Shown piece after piece: positions 29,766 to 37,843 of a stretch of 64,000 bases of DNA. How positions within the stretch are numbered: the stretch's first letter is position 1; each line of letters opens with the position of its first letter. The notes beneath the pieces were generated by a model. That model was not told where the DNA came from and did no database searches. It worked only from the letters and a program-made list of their open reading frames with translations. Location of the stretch: the NCBI RefSeq assembly GCF_018408855.1, contig NZ_AP024328.1:248001-312000 (forward strand), read 5' to 3'. This DNA is from Caballeronia sp. NK8 (GTDB lineage Bacteria; Pseudomonadota; Gammaproteobacteria; Burkholderiales; Burkholderiaceae). The position numbers and the translations under genes are program-made.

Positions 29766-32126
29766 TCAGTGGCTGAAAAGCCCCGGCGCGCGCGCCGGCT
29801 TGCGGCGCGGAAACCAGCGCTCCAGGACCGACGCCAACGCCGGCAGCGCGGTCATCGCCATCAGCAGGTTCACAAGGAACATGAACGCCAGCAGCTTGCC
29901 CATGTCCGCCTGAAATTTCAGTGCTGAGAAGCTCCACGTCGCCACACCGATGGCCAATGTGATCGCCGTGAAGATCGTCGCTACGCCGACCTCGAGCATC
30001 GCGTGCTGCACCGCCTTCACAATGTTCTGGCCACCCGCTAGATGCACCTGCAAGCGGTTGTAGATATAGAACGCATAGTCCACGCCAATACCTACGGCCA
30101 GTACCATGACCGGAAGCGTCGCCACCGTCAGCCCGATTTGCAACTCCTTCATGAACCAATAACCAATGAAAGTTGCGACCGTGAGCGGCAAGCAGCACGC
30201 CAGCATTGCACGCCAGTCACGGTAGGCGAGGAACACCAAAATCAGGATGGCAGCGTAGACATAGAGCATCATCGGCAACTCGCTCTTCTCCACCTCTTCG
30301 TTGATGGCCGCTAGCACGCCCGCGTTTCCCGCCGCAAGCCGTACATTGATACCCGGAAATACGTGCGATGCGCGGTATTGCTTCACGTCGTCCAGGATTC
30401 GGCTAATCGTCGTGGCCTTGTGATCGGTGAGAAAAAGATGAACCGCTGTCATGCCACAATTGGCCTTCATGAAGCCCTTCACTCGGCCAGCATCCACCGA
30501 AACCGCTCCGTAGTTTTCGGGGTCGATCGGCACAACGTTCATCTTCGGATAGTCTTCGTTATAGCCCTGGTTGTAGCGGCGCAGCATCCCGGCGTATGAC
30601 TGCACTGACACCACGCCGGGCTCGTCACGCAGCGTGCTCGTCAGATCGTCTTCGTAGAGTCCGACAGCAGGGTTGTCGCATGCCTTGCCTCCCGACTCGA
30701 TTGCGAGCGTGAGCCAATCGAGGCCAATGTCGTAGTTCGCCGCGATCGACGTCGCATCTTGGTTGAAGCGCGCATCCGCACGCAGTTCGGGCGCACCCGG
30801 CTGAAGCGTACCGATCACGCGGTCGCGGCTTTGCCAGGCAGAGAGAGCGAAAACCACGAGCGTCAGCGCCACGGTCACGCCTGCATAGCGCGGCTGGGCG
30901 ATGCGGGCGAGTCCACGCAACCATGACGAGCGCCGCTCGCTGCGTTTGAGTGCGCTGTCCGCATAGCTCTTTGTGAAGTGAAAGCACGAAGCGGCGACGG
31001 GCAGCAATACGAGGTTCGTCACGATTTTGTAGCCGACGCCGAGCGACGCAGTAATAGCCAGCTCGCGCACCATGGGAATCGGAATCAACAGCAGCGTGAT
31101 GAAAGACACGAATGCGGTGACGAGGGCCAGCACACCCGGAATCAGCAAACCGCTGAAGCTATGGCGCGCCGCATCAAACGAACTGTTGCCATGCGCGATC
31201 TCACGCACGATGAAGTTGACCTGCTGCACGCCGTGCGACACGCCAATCGCGAAAACCAGGAAAGGCACCAGCACGGCGAGCGGATCGAGGCCGAATCCCA
31301 GTAGCTTAAGCGTCCCGAACTGCCAGACCAGTGACGTGAGGGAACATGCGATCAGCAGCACCGTGAAGCGAATCGAATGGCAGTACCAGTAGACCGCGAG
31401 CGCAGTCAACAGTAGTGCGATGCCGCAGAAACCGAGCACGGCCGTGGCGCCATCGGCGATATCGCCAATTTGTTTCGCGAAGCCGATGATCTGGATCTCA
31501 TAGCCTGCGTCCTCGAACGGCTTGCGGATCTGCGCCTCGAGCAGGTGATTGAACTTGACATAGTCGAGCACCTTGCCGTTACGGTCGCGCTCGTTGAGCT
31601 CGGCCGTGATCATGGCGCTGTCTTCGTTATGCGAAACAAGCGTTCCGACGTAGCCGCCCTGGGTGGTCGCATGCCGAATCGCGGTGACAAGCTCGGGCGT
31701 CAGTTGCTCAGGCGTGATGGTGCCTGAGATGATCGGCTCGGCGCGAAAACCTTCATCAGTGATCTCGTTCACGTATGCGTTCGGCGTCCAGAGCGACTGC
31801 ACGCCGATCCGATCCACGTTCGGCAGATACGTCACCGCCTGAGTCACTCTATATAGACGGGTGAGCCCTTCCTTCGTCCAGATGGAGCCGTGGCGAGATC
31901 GTACGACGAAGGTTATCCGGTTCGCACCGAGCAGGTCGGAGCGATATTTCTGGAACGTCCGGATGTACTCGTGACCGATCGGCATCTGCTTCTCGAACCC
32001 CGCGTCCATGCGCAGTTGCACGGCGAACACGGCCATGGCGACCGTAAATACCCCGACCGTCACAAGCACCGCTGCTCGGTGTCCGAAGCACAATCTTTCC
32101 AACGTTTTAACCAGGCGATTTAGCAC
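29766..32126 (-). CDS. RND superfamily (MMPL-type) transporter
   Basis: 786 residues, with two MMPL-type membrane blocks and large periplasmic domains after TM1 and TM7. TM1 lies at about residues 16-36 (HRAAVLVTVGVFTVAMAVFA). Within the blocks are the segments VLVPFLVFAIGVSHGVQQVN and MVLAVGIGVDYAFYIYNRLQ, the conserved GxxxD-like proton-relay area. Shorter than HAE1 pumps and without an adaptor gene; similar to hopanoid/lipid exporters of the HpnN type. With the DUF1302 barrel and DUF1329 protein it probably moves a hydrophobic compound through the envelope. Direction is unknown. Confidence 0.9.
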   Translation of the reverse strand: MLNRLVKTLERLCFGHRAAVLVTVGVFTVAMAVFAVQLRMDAGFEKQMPIGHEYIRTFQKYRSDLLGANRITFVVRSRHGSIWTKEGLTRLYRVTQAVTYLPNVDRIGVQSLWTPNAYVNEITDEGFRAEPIISGTITPEQLTPELVTAIRHATTQGGYVGTLVSHNEDSAMITAELNERDRNGKVLDYVKFNHLLEAQIRKPFEDAGYEIQIIGFAKQIGDIADGATAVLGFCGIALLLTALAVYWYCHSIRFTVLLIACSLTSLVWQFGTLKLLGFGLDPLAVLVPFLVFAIGVSHGVQQVNFIVREIAHGNSSFDAARHSFSGLLIPGVLALVTAFVSFITLLLIPIPMVRELAITASLGVGYKIVTNLVLLPVAASCFHFTKSYADSALKRSERRSSWLRGLARIAQPRYAGVTVALTLVVFALSAWQSRDRVIGTLQPGAPELRADARFNQDATSIAANYDIGLDWLTLAIESGGKACDNPAVGLYEDDLTSTLRDEPGVVSVQSYAGMLRRYNQGYNEDYPKMNVVPIDPENYGAVSVDAGRVKGFMKANCGMTAVHLFLTDHKATTISRILDDVKQYRASHVFPGINVRLAAGNAGVLAAINEEVEKSELPMMLYVYAAILILVFLAYRDWRAMLACCLPLTVATFIGYWFMKELQIGLTVATLPVMVLAVGIGVDYAFYIYNRLQVHLAGGQNIVKAVQHAMLEVGVATIFTAITLAIGVATWSFSALKFQADMGKLLAFMFLVNLLMAMTALPALASVLERWFPRRKPARAPGLFSH

Positions 32127-32197
32127 AGCTTTGATCCCTAAGTTGATTCAACGACCCACGGCATCGAGCCATCAGAAGTTCCGTGTCACGAACATCC

Positions 32198-34000
32198 CTA
32201 CAAAGTTGCGGTCTGCATATGGCTGACCCCGGTGTTGTGTCCGCCCCAGAACAACGTGTAGTTGATGCCCGCCTGCCACGTGGCCGGGTTCTGGTTGAAA
32301 AGCACATAAAGGTTCAGCGACTTCGCGCCCTGCAGGTAGTTCGCGCTGAGCGTCGGCGTATAGCCGTAGAGTCCGGTGGCGAACGTGACGCCTGGCGTCA
32401 CCTGCCAGCCGCGGATCAGTGTGCCGTCGTAGGTCCAGTTGAAGTCGATGGTCGCGCCTACTGAGCTCGATGTGCCCTGCGCCATCCCGATCGGATAGCC
32501 AAGATTCGAGGTGTTGTTCAGCCAGGGAAAATAGCCCGCCTGCGGCACCTGCGTAACCACTTGTCCGTCGACCGTACGGGTGACGCCCTGCGAGCTAAGA
32601 CCCGGGTAGTAGACCCAGGTCAGCTCTGCAGTCAACGTCGCGGAATCCGCACCGATCAACTTGAGAAACGGATACTCGCTGCGCGTCAGGGCCAGGATGC
32701 CGTTGATGTCGAACTGGAACCGCTTCATGTCGGCCCACTGCTGACAATTGACGCCCGCCACGCCGTTCGTGTTCAGGTCGGGTGGGCCGCCCGCGCCATA
32801 GCAGCTCGACAGCGCCACGGCGTCATGTGGCCGATATGACAGCTCGGTGCCAATAGCCCAGTCCCCCAGCCCGAAATTCGCGCTCAAGCCGAAGAGCTGG
32901 CGGTTCTGAAGATACGACCACTGCTCGGTCCCATTGGCCAACGATGAAAGCACCGGCGACTTGTCCGTGTAGTTGACGTAGTAAAACGCGAAGTTCGCAC
33001 CGAAGGAGCGCGGTGAAAAGTTAAGCTTGAAACCGAACTGTGGTTTGTACTTCGATGGCGACTGCCATGAAACCGGGAGCCCGATATCGTTGAAAGGGGG
33101 GCCAGCATACGTGCCGTTCACGAGGCCCGTGTTAATTCCGTCGAGGACATTCTGGTTGCCACTGTTCGGTCCGGCGATCGTGCCCGCACTTGGACCGGCT
33201 ACATTCAAGTTGTTCGTGCTGATGGTGAGCGGCTGCGTGCCACGCCCGAGGCTGTTCGTTGTCGACCAGTACGATCCGACTGGCGGGTAGCGGTTTCCGT
33301 TCCACTGAAACTGGTAGTATTCCTCAGTGCTGAAACCATGTGAAAGATCGGCGGCGAAGCTCACCATCGGTGCAGGAAGGAGCGCCTGCTTGAGTTGCGA
33401 ACCCGGCACGAGCAGCTTCTGGATGTCGAGCGAGTTCGTCGCGTTGATCCCGCCCATCGCGTACATGCTCTCGCCCCAGTTGATCACCTGGTTGCCGAGC
33501 CGCACGTGCGCGGCATTCCCGGCAATGGTGAAATCCTTCTCGGCCCACAGATCGAGCAGTTGCGCATCGTAGACGACCTGCGCCGACGCGGTGCTCGACA
33601 ATGGCGTTCTTGCCGTATCTTTCGCGAGGAAGTCGTACATGCCCGTGCCCCGGATCATGAACTTGAGCCCTTCGCTCGGCATCTTCATCAGCAACTCGCT
33701 CGTCGCGCTGGCGTAGGCGCTGTATGCCTGCCCCTTGCGGTAATTCAGATCGCCGTTATCGCCGAAACCCCATTGATTGGTGTTGGCCCCCGCTCCGCAA
33801 CCCGCGGAATTGGGGTCGCCAGTGAGAGAGCAACTCGGATTCTTGGTCCGGATCCCCGCACCCGCCGTCAGGTTGGTCACCCACGAGCCTGTGAGATCGT
33901 TGATCCCGGTCGTGAAGTCGTAACCGTACGCACTTGATGCTGCCGTGCCGAATATGGCCAGCGATACCGCAACATACCTGCCGATTATCTTCGTTGTCAT
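32198..34000 (-). CDS. DUF1302 family outer-membrane protein
   Basis: 600 residues from ATG 34000 (MTTKIIGRYVAVSLAIFGTA), with signal peptidase cleavage probably after SSAYG. A longer in-frame extension to 34192 overlaps the DUF1329 3' end and lacks a signal peptide, so it was rejected. Many amphipathic beta-strands with aromatic girdles (LPVSWQSPSKYKPQFGFKLN, ANFAFYYVNYTD, ATLTAELTWVYYPG) suggest a beta-barrel. DUF1302 proteins recur next to DUF1329 and MMPL-RND genes in hydrophobic-substrate clusters. Probable outer-membrane uptake channel; substrate not known. Confidence 0.88.
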   Translation of the reverse strand: MTTKIIGRYVAVSLAIFGTAASSAYGYDFTTGINDLTGSWVTNLTAGAGIRTKNPSCSLTGDPNSAGCGAGANTNQWGFGDNGDLNYRKGQAYSAYASATSELLMKMPSEGLKFMIRGTGMYDFLAKDTARTPLSSTASAQVVYDAQLLDLWAEKDFTIAGNAAHVRLGNQVINWGESMYAMGGINATNSLDIQKLLVPGSQLKQALLPAPMVSFAADLSHGFSTEEYYQFQWNGNRYPPVGSYWSTTNSLGRGTQPLTISTNNLNVAGPSAGTIAGPNSGNQNVLDGINTGLVNGTYAGPPFNDIGLPVSWQSPSKYKPQFGFKLNFSPRSFGANFAFYYVNYTDKSPVLSSLANGTEQWSYLQNRQLFGLSANFGLGDWAIGTELSYRPHDAVALSSCYGAGGPPDLNTNGVAGVNCQQWADMKRFQFDINGILALTRSEYPFLKLIGADSATLTAELTWVYYPGLSSQGVTRTVDGQVVTQVPQAGYFPWLNNTSNLGYPIGMAQGTSSSVGATIDFNWTYDGTLIRGWQVTPGVTFATGLYGYTPTLSANYLQGAKSLNLYVLFNQNPATWQAGINYTLFWGGHNTGVSHMQTATL

Positions 34001-34076
34001 GGTCTGCCCCACCGTCCCTCTCCCTGCCGGCGCACGCGTGTGACGTGCGCCGGGTCCTTTGTGCCGACGTCGGATG

Positions 34077-35438
34077 TCAGCGCTCGCTCGCCGAACGCAA
34101 CGATTCCGCGGTGTAGAAGTCCACCTTGAAGCGAGGATTGTCGACATGCTCGTACCAGCGAATGTCCTTGCCCTGCCCGATGGACGATGCATCCAGCACG
34201 TAGCGTCCGTTGATCAGGTCGTATTGCACGAAGGGCTCGTTGTCGCAGGCCCCGCCCAACTCCCACACTGGGATGGGGTAGCTTTCGCGTACCTTCCAGA
34301 GCTTGCCCTGCGCGTCGTAGTCTTCGCCGACCAGCGCGAGCCAGCTGTCTTCATCCAGATAGAAGACTTTCTTCGATGCGACGTGGCGTGCCGTAGGCTT
34401 GAGCGTGGCCTCGACGACCCAGACACGGTGGACCTCATAGCGACGGTGATCAGCTGCGATCCCTTCGGGAGTCGCAACGTCGTGCAGCTTCGTCTTGAAG
34501 CTGTACATGCCGAAGTCGTTGTACGGGACGATCATTTCGCGCTTGCCCACCAGCTTCCAGTTGAAACGGTCGATGGACCCGTTGAACATGTTCGATTCAT
34601 CGATTAGGTACTGGTTTTCGAAGCCGATCAACGGCGCATCGTGCGTATAAGCGGGCATGCGTCTCACACGGCGCTGACCCGGAAAATAGTAGTAGGTCTC
34701 GGAATCCTTATCGAAGAACTGGCGCTGTACGAAGGCCTGTCCAGCTAATGCCGCGGGTGAGTTGACGGAGAAATAGGCACCCAGATTGAACTGATCGACG
34801 TCCTGCGGCGACGTCTTGCCTTCCTTGCCCGCTGGAAAATAAAAGGTTTGGGGACCCACTGCGTCGATCCAGTCACTGCTGCCGGGACGCGGGGAAATCG
34901 CCGTGACAACCGGGGACCACTCCACTCCCTCGCCGCGGTACCGTGTCTCATAGTTGAGGATCGCTTCGGCGCCACTCTTTGGCTGCGGAAATGCCACTCC
35001 GGGGAGGGTCGCCGCTTGTACTGTCTCGCCATTCGAAGCCAGTTTCGCGGTGGTGAGATTGGCCGTGGAATTTTGCTCGGCGAATTCCGGCAACTGACAT
35101 TCGCGGTGGGACGGATAGACGTCCATCCGATAACCCTTTTGCTGTTTGATCAACTGGATCTCGCCCGGGGAGAGCTTGTCCGCGTACTTGTCGACGTTTG
35201 CCGTGTCGATCGAATAGAGCGGCTTCTCGTCCCGGTGTTTCCAGAAGTCGCCGCGCATCTTGCCCCACTCCCAACCTGCCGGCGTGGCTTGCCTCCCGGC
35301 AAACGCCGGCACCAATCCGTCCTTGCTGGCCGCGCGTTCGGCGCCTACCGGCGTAAGTTCCTCAGCAACGGCCGCTCCGCCCGCAAGCAAGAGCGCCGCG
35401 GCGATGGCCGACAATGTTCCAATAGTGTGCTTTCTCAC
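34077..35438 (-). CDS. DUF1329 family periplasmic/outer-membrane-associated protein
   Basis: 453 residues from GTG 35438, chosen because AGAAGGAG lies 6-8 bases upstream and a signal peptide follows directly (TIGTLSAIAAALLLAGGAAVA). The family fold is related to LolB/LolA-type lipid binding. Typical segments are NYETRYRGEGVEWSPVVTAI and YYFPGQRRVRRMPAYTHDAP, and a Tyr/Trp-rich C-terminus is present. It lies 76 bases upstream of DUF1302. Likely a hydrophobic-ligand carrier working with the barrel and RND transporter. Its function is not experimentally established as far as I know. Confidence 0.88.
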   Translation of the reverse strand: MRKHTIGTLSAIAAALLLAGGAAVAEELTPVGAERAASKDGLVPAFAGRQATPAGWEWGKMRGDFWKHRDEKPLYSIDTANVDKYADKLSPGEIQLIKQQKGYRMDVYPSHRECQLPEFAEQNSTANLTTAKLASNGETVQAATLPGVAFPQPKSGAEAILNYETRYRGEGVEWSPVVTAISPRPGSSDWIDAVGPQTFYFPAGKEGKTSPQDVDQFNLGAYFSVNSPAALAGQAFVQRQFFDKDSETYYYFPGQRRVRRMPAYTHDAPLIGFENQYLIDESNMFNGSIDRFNWKLVGKREMIVPYNDFGMYSFKTKLHDVATPEGIAADHRRYEVHRVWVVEATLKPTARHVASKKVFYLDEDSWLALVGEDYDAQGKLWKVRESYPIPVWELGGACDNEPFVQYDLINGRYVLDASSIGQGKDIRWYEHVDNPRFKVDFYTAESLRSASER

Positions 35439-35518
35439 CGCAATTCTCCTTCTGATCTCATCATAATTAGTAGTACATATCGCGGAAACGTCGGAGCTGG
35501 CGTTGTAGAGCAAAGCAC

Positions 35519-35932
35519 TCAGCTCTCGCCGCAGCTTGCCACTGCTACCGCTCTGATCTCGATGCACAACTCCGGTAGCGCCAGTTGGGTCACGCCAACG
35601 GCCGTCCACGAGGGATAGCGTGTCGGGAAGTACGCGTCCTTGACCGTCGAAAAGGCCTCCATTTCCCCTCGCAGGTCCGTGTGAAAGGTGGTCAACTCCA
35701 CGACGTCGGCCAGACTCGCCCCCGCCGTTTCAAGCACGACCTTCAGGGACTCGAAGGCGATGCGTGCCTGCGCCTGCATGTCCTCGCCGGCTTGCATATC
35801 CGGGCCGATGCCGACCTGACCAGAAACCCAAATGGTGTCGCCGACTCGGGTTGCGGGTGAAAAATGAAAAGTGTCGTAGAACGCCTGAAACGGCGGCGGG
35901 ATAATCGATTGCCGCGAAGTGGACTTTGTCAT
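35519..35932 (-). CDS. Rid (YjgF/YER057c/UK114) family protein lacking the usual catalytic Arg
   Basis: 137 residues, start at ATG 35932. The Rid fold is evident: VSGQVGIGPDMQAGEDMQAQ, then FESLKVVLETAGASLADVVE, then TAVGVTQLALPELCIEIRAV. RidA enzymes hydrolyse reactive enamine/imine products of amine oxidation, which suits this operon. However, where RidA has an Arg (P-x-R-x-x-V) this protein has Trp109 (PSWTAVGV). It therefore fits the non-RidA Rid subfamilies; imine deaminase activity is doubtful. It lies 20 bases after the PhyH gene. Confidence 0.88.
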   Translation of the reverse strand: MTKSTSRQSIIPPPFQAFYDTFHFSPATRVGDTIWVSGQVGIGPDMQAGEDMQAQARIAFESLKVVLETAGASLADVVELTTFHTDLRGEMEAFSTVKDAYFPTRYPSWTAVGVTQLALPELCIEIRAVAVASCGES

Positions 35933-35952
35933 GGTGGTGATGGTCGGTGTGG

Positions 35953-36789
35953 TCAGACGAGTTGACGGAAACAGGGTGCGCGAAACGGATCGCCGTCTTT
36001 CAACGCGGCAAGTTCTTCGAGGAATAGAACTCCGGCCGACGTGAACCCCGACACGCTCGGTTGCGGCAGCGGACTGAAAACCGCGTCGTCGCCGAAGAAG
36101 CGCAGCACAAGTGTGTGGCGAGTCGGAAATGCCGCGTCCACCGCTCCGCCGCCATGGAGCACGCCCGGATGCAGGAGCAGAACATCGCCGGGCTCCGTCT
36201 CCCACGAAATGATGTCGTACGCAGCCGGGTTGCTGCGGCGCTCCGCTTCGATATTTGGCAGGCGCGGCCAAACATCCCCGCCATGCAAAGGGTCAGTGGG
36301 ATCGTCCGCATTCTGAAAAGTGGTGCCGTCATGACGCGTGCCGCGATGCGAGCCCTTCACGATCTCGAGCGCATTCTGCCGGGGAACAGCCTCGAAGCTG
36401 ATCCAGGCATTGCCAAAGTGCTTGCCCTCCCATGGCAGGTAGGAAGTGTCCTGATGCCAAGGCGAGCGTCCGCTTGTGCCACCAGCCTTGAGAAACAACT
36501 CTTCGGCGAAATACCAAACGTGCTTCGATCCCCAGAGATCGGCGAACAGTTCGCCAAGCGGTAGCCTGCCGACCAAATCATCCAGGCGCGCCTTCGCGTA
36601 GGGATTGGCGTTGTCGTTGTGCGATTTCTGCGCGGTGCCATCGAACAGTGTCGTGGCCATTGGTCCCGGATTCTCGATACCCCAATCGAAGACGTGCCGA
36701 CAGAGGGCCAGTTGCTCTCTGTTGAGGAGGCCTTTTATCAGGATCGCGCCATCTTCGGCGAAAGCCCTATGCCCGAATTCATCCATCAA
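35953..36789 (-). CDS. Phytanoyl-CoA dioxygenase (PhyH) family protein
   Basis: 278 residues, intact. Fe(II)/2-oxoglutarate oxygenase of the PhyH family, which hydroxylates acyl chains or small molecules. Metal ligands: His112 and Asp114 (SPWHQDTSYLPW) and a distal His in HPGVLHGGGAV (207 or 212). The 2-oxoglutarate Arg is probably in FPTRHTLVLR. First gene of the eight-gene minus-strand unit that includes the amine dehydrogenase and transporter. In this setting it may hydroxylate the imported substrate or its CoA ester; that is inference. Confidence 0.9.
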   Translation of the reverse strand: MMDEFGHRAFAEDGAILIKGLLNREQLALCRHVFDWGIENPGPMATTLFDGTAQKSHNDNANPYAKARLDDLVGRLPLGELFADLWGSKHVWYFAEELFLKAGGTSGRSPWHQDTSYLPWEGKHFGNAWISFEAVPRQNALEIVKGSHRGTRHDGTTFQNADDPTDPLHGGDVWPRLPNIEAERRSNPAAYDIISWETEPGDVLLLHPGVLHGGGAVDAAFPTRHTLVLRFFGDDAVFSPLPQPSVSGFTSAGVLFLEELAALKDGDPFRAPCFRQLV

Positions 36790-36859
36790 TGTTCTCCCGG
36801 CTCTTCAGTCGACGGTCCAAGCGCGAGCGCGCGCCGGACGATGCCCGTACTAGAAAACT

Positions 36860-36886
36860 GTGGTAATCATAGGTCATCATGACAAA
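36860..36886 (-). promoter_or_regulatory. Operator-like site upstream of the PhyH-to-cytochrome unit
   Basis: Minus strand GTCATGATGACCTATGATTA, sharing GACCTATG with the sites at 19732 and 16293. It lies about 75 bases before the PhyH start and just after the terminator at 36905 that closes the unit above. Confidence 0.5.
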
Positions 36887-36896
36887 GAAAAACTGA

Positions 36897-36922
36897 AATC
36901 AAAAGACAGGGTATTCCCTGTC
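36897..36922 (-). terminator. Intrinsic terminator after the small-protein unit
   Basis: Perfect seven-base-pair stem on the minus strand, GACAGGG-AATA-CCCTGTC, followed by TTTTGATTT. It is 85 bases past the stop at 37007. Same hairpin as at 19780, 26487 and 52973. Confidence 0.82.
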
Positions 36923-37006
36923 GTTCATCTGATTTGCCTCGAAAATGTCGAGAATTGGGCCGTCCGCCGACGACCACGACGGACCCGCGTTTTTTAACGC
37001 TGACCG

Positions 37007-37198
37007 TCAATAATCACGATGAAGCGGATGATCAGCGCGGTCGTCGGAAGTTTCGCTCGAGATCGACTGGAGCAAGTTGTCGGCAAAGCGCTGAAGGGCC
37101 TGGAAAGACCCGTACACGCTCTTGTACTCCACGCGGCCGATCCGGCCATCGAGCACGACCAGCATGCCCGAATCATTCGCAAGCCTTTCGATATCCAT
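37007..37198 (-). CDS. Small protein of unknown function
   Basis: 63 residues from ATG 37198 (MDIERLANDSGMLVVLDGRI), preceded by a good ribosome-binding site (AGGGGAAAC). Contains a plausible compact alpha/beta core (YGSFQALQRFADNLLQSIS) and a polar C-terminus. No family recognised. It follows another small gene by 39 bases on the same strand and ends 85 bases before an intrinsic terminator, so the two form a short unit that diverges from the tandem TetR gene. Confidence 0.6.
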   Translation of the reverse strand: MDIERLANDSGMLVVLDGRIGRVEYKSVYGSFQALQRFADNLLQSISSETSDDRADHPLHRDY

Positions 37199-37236
37199 CA
37201 CGTTTCCCCTTCGAAACGAAGAAAAACCCGCAGTCC

Positions 37237-37485
37237 CTAGTCTGCCGACAGCGAAGCACCCAACGTAGGTCGATGGGGACCCGGAGGGAACACTCGCCAC
37301 GATCCATCACCGTGCTGGAAGAAAAGAATCGCCAGAGGGCCTGACGACAGAAATGACTCCGCGCGCACGCACCGAATGGGCCTGCGTGAAGCGCACGAAA
37401 GCCGGGTCAACCGGATCGGTGAGGCTGTGGTCGGGGCCAGCCACTTCTCGATCATGTCGCGCAAGGAAACCACGTCGTTGCTCAT
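37237..37485 (-). CDS. Small protein of unknown function
   Basis: 82 residues from ATG 37485 (MSNDVVSLRDMIEKWLAP), with AAGGAGCAGGCA directly upstream. The N-terminal amphipathic helix is followed by a basic strand-rich part and GPLAILFFQHGDGSWRVFPP. Not recognised as a named family; small proteins with a similar FFxHxDGSWxVFPP stretch seem to be common in Burkholderiaceae, though I could not search. Start of a short unit divergent from the tandem TetR regulator, with several operator-like repeats in between. The central part may hide a shift. Confidence 0.55.
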   Translation of the reverse strand: MSNDVVSLRDMIEKWLAPTTASPIRLTRLSCASRRPIRCVRAESFLSSGPLAILFFQHGDGSWRVFPPGPHRPTLGASLSAD

Positions 37486-37541
37486 TGCCTGCTCCTTCTT
37501 GTCAGCCCCCAAACAACTGCGGATAAATGTTAATACGGTTT

Positions 37542-37811
37542 AACGACCTATCTTTTACGTATTCGTGACCTAATAATAGATGTTGATTGACCTACAATCA
37601 AGTCTGGCGATGGCGAGGGAAAACACTGATTCGGGTGGGTTTAGCTCTCGGGAGCCGCATCTGCAGGCAGAACATACGTGTCATTTGACACGGAGCCTTC
37701 GCTTCCTCGGCGTTTTTCGGTATGTCGACAGGCGGCGACCGTTCATCCGGAAGAGGTGCTGCCACGACCTTACGATTATGTTATCTTGCCTTGATCTGAC
37801 CTATAATCGGG
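37542..37811 (+). promoter_or_regulatory. Cluster of operator-like direct repeats at a divergent promoter region
   Basis: Between the small-protein unit and the tandem TetR gene lie repeats of a GACCTA core: AACGACCTATCTTTTAC (37542), CGTGACCTAATAATAG (37564), ATTGACCTACAATCA (37586), CACGACCTTACGATTATG (37763) and TCTGACCTATAATCGGG (37795). The core is the same as the sites that head the catabolic units. The arrangement fits autoregulation and control of the divergent genes. Confidence 0.55.
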
Positions 37812-37843
37812 ATCGACCGAGGCAGTTTTTACGGAGCCGCAGC

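Noticed and set aside
36905..36922. GACAGGG...CCCTGTC palindrome as a TetR operator
   Set aside because: First considered because it recurs four times, but every copy has a T-run on the minus strand and follows a minus-strand stop, so a terminator explains it better; the GACCTAT site next to it is the operator candidate.
37580..37843. N-terminal extension of the tandem TetR frame
   Set aside because: It would place operator-like repeats inside the gene, has no resemblance to TetR, and a GTG with a ribosome-binding site lies at 37844.
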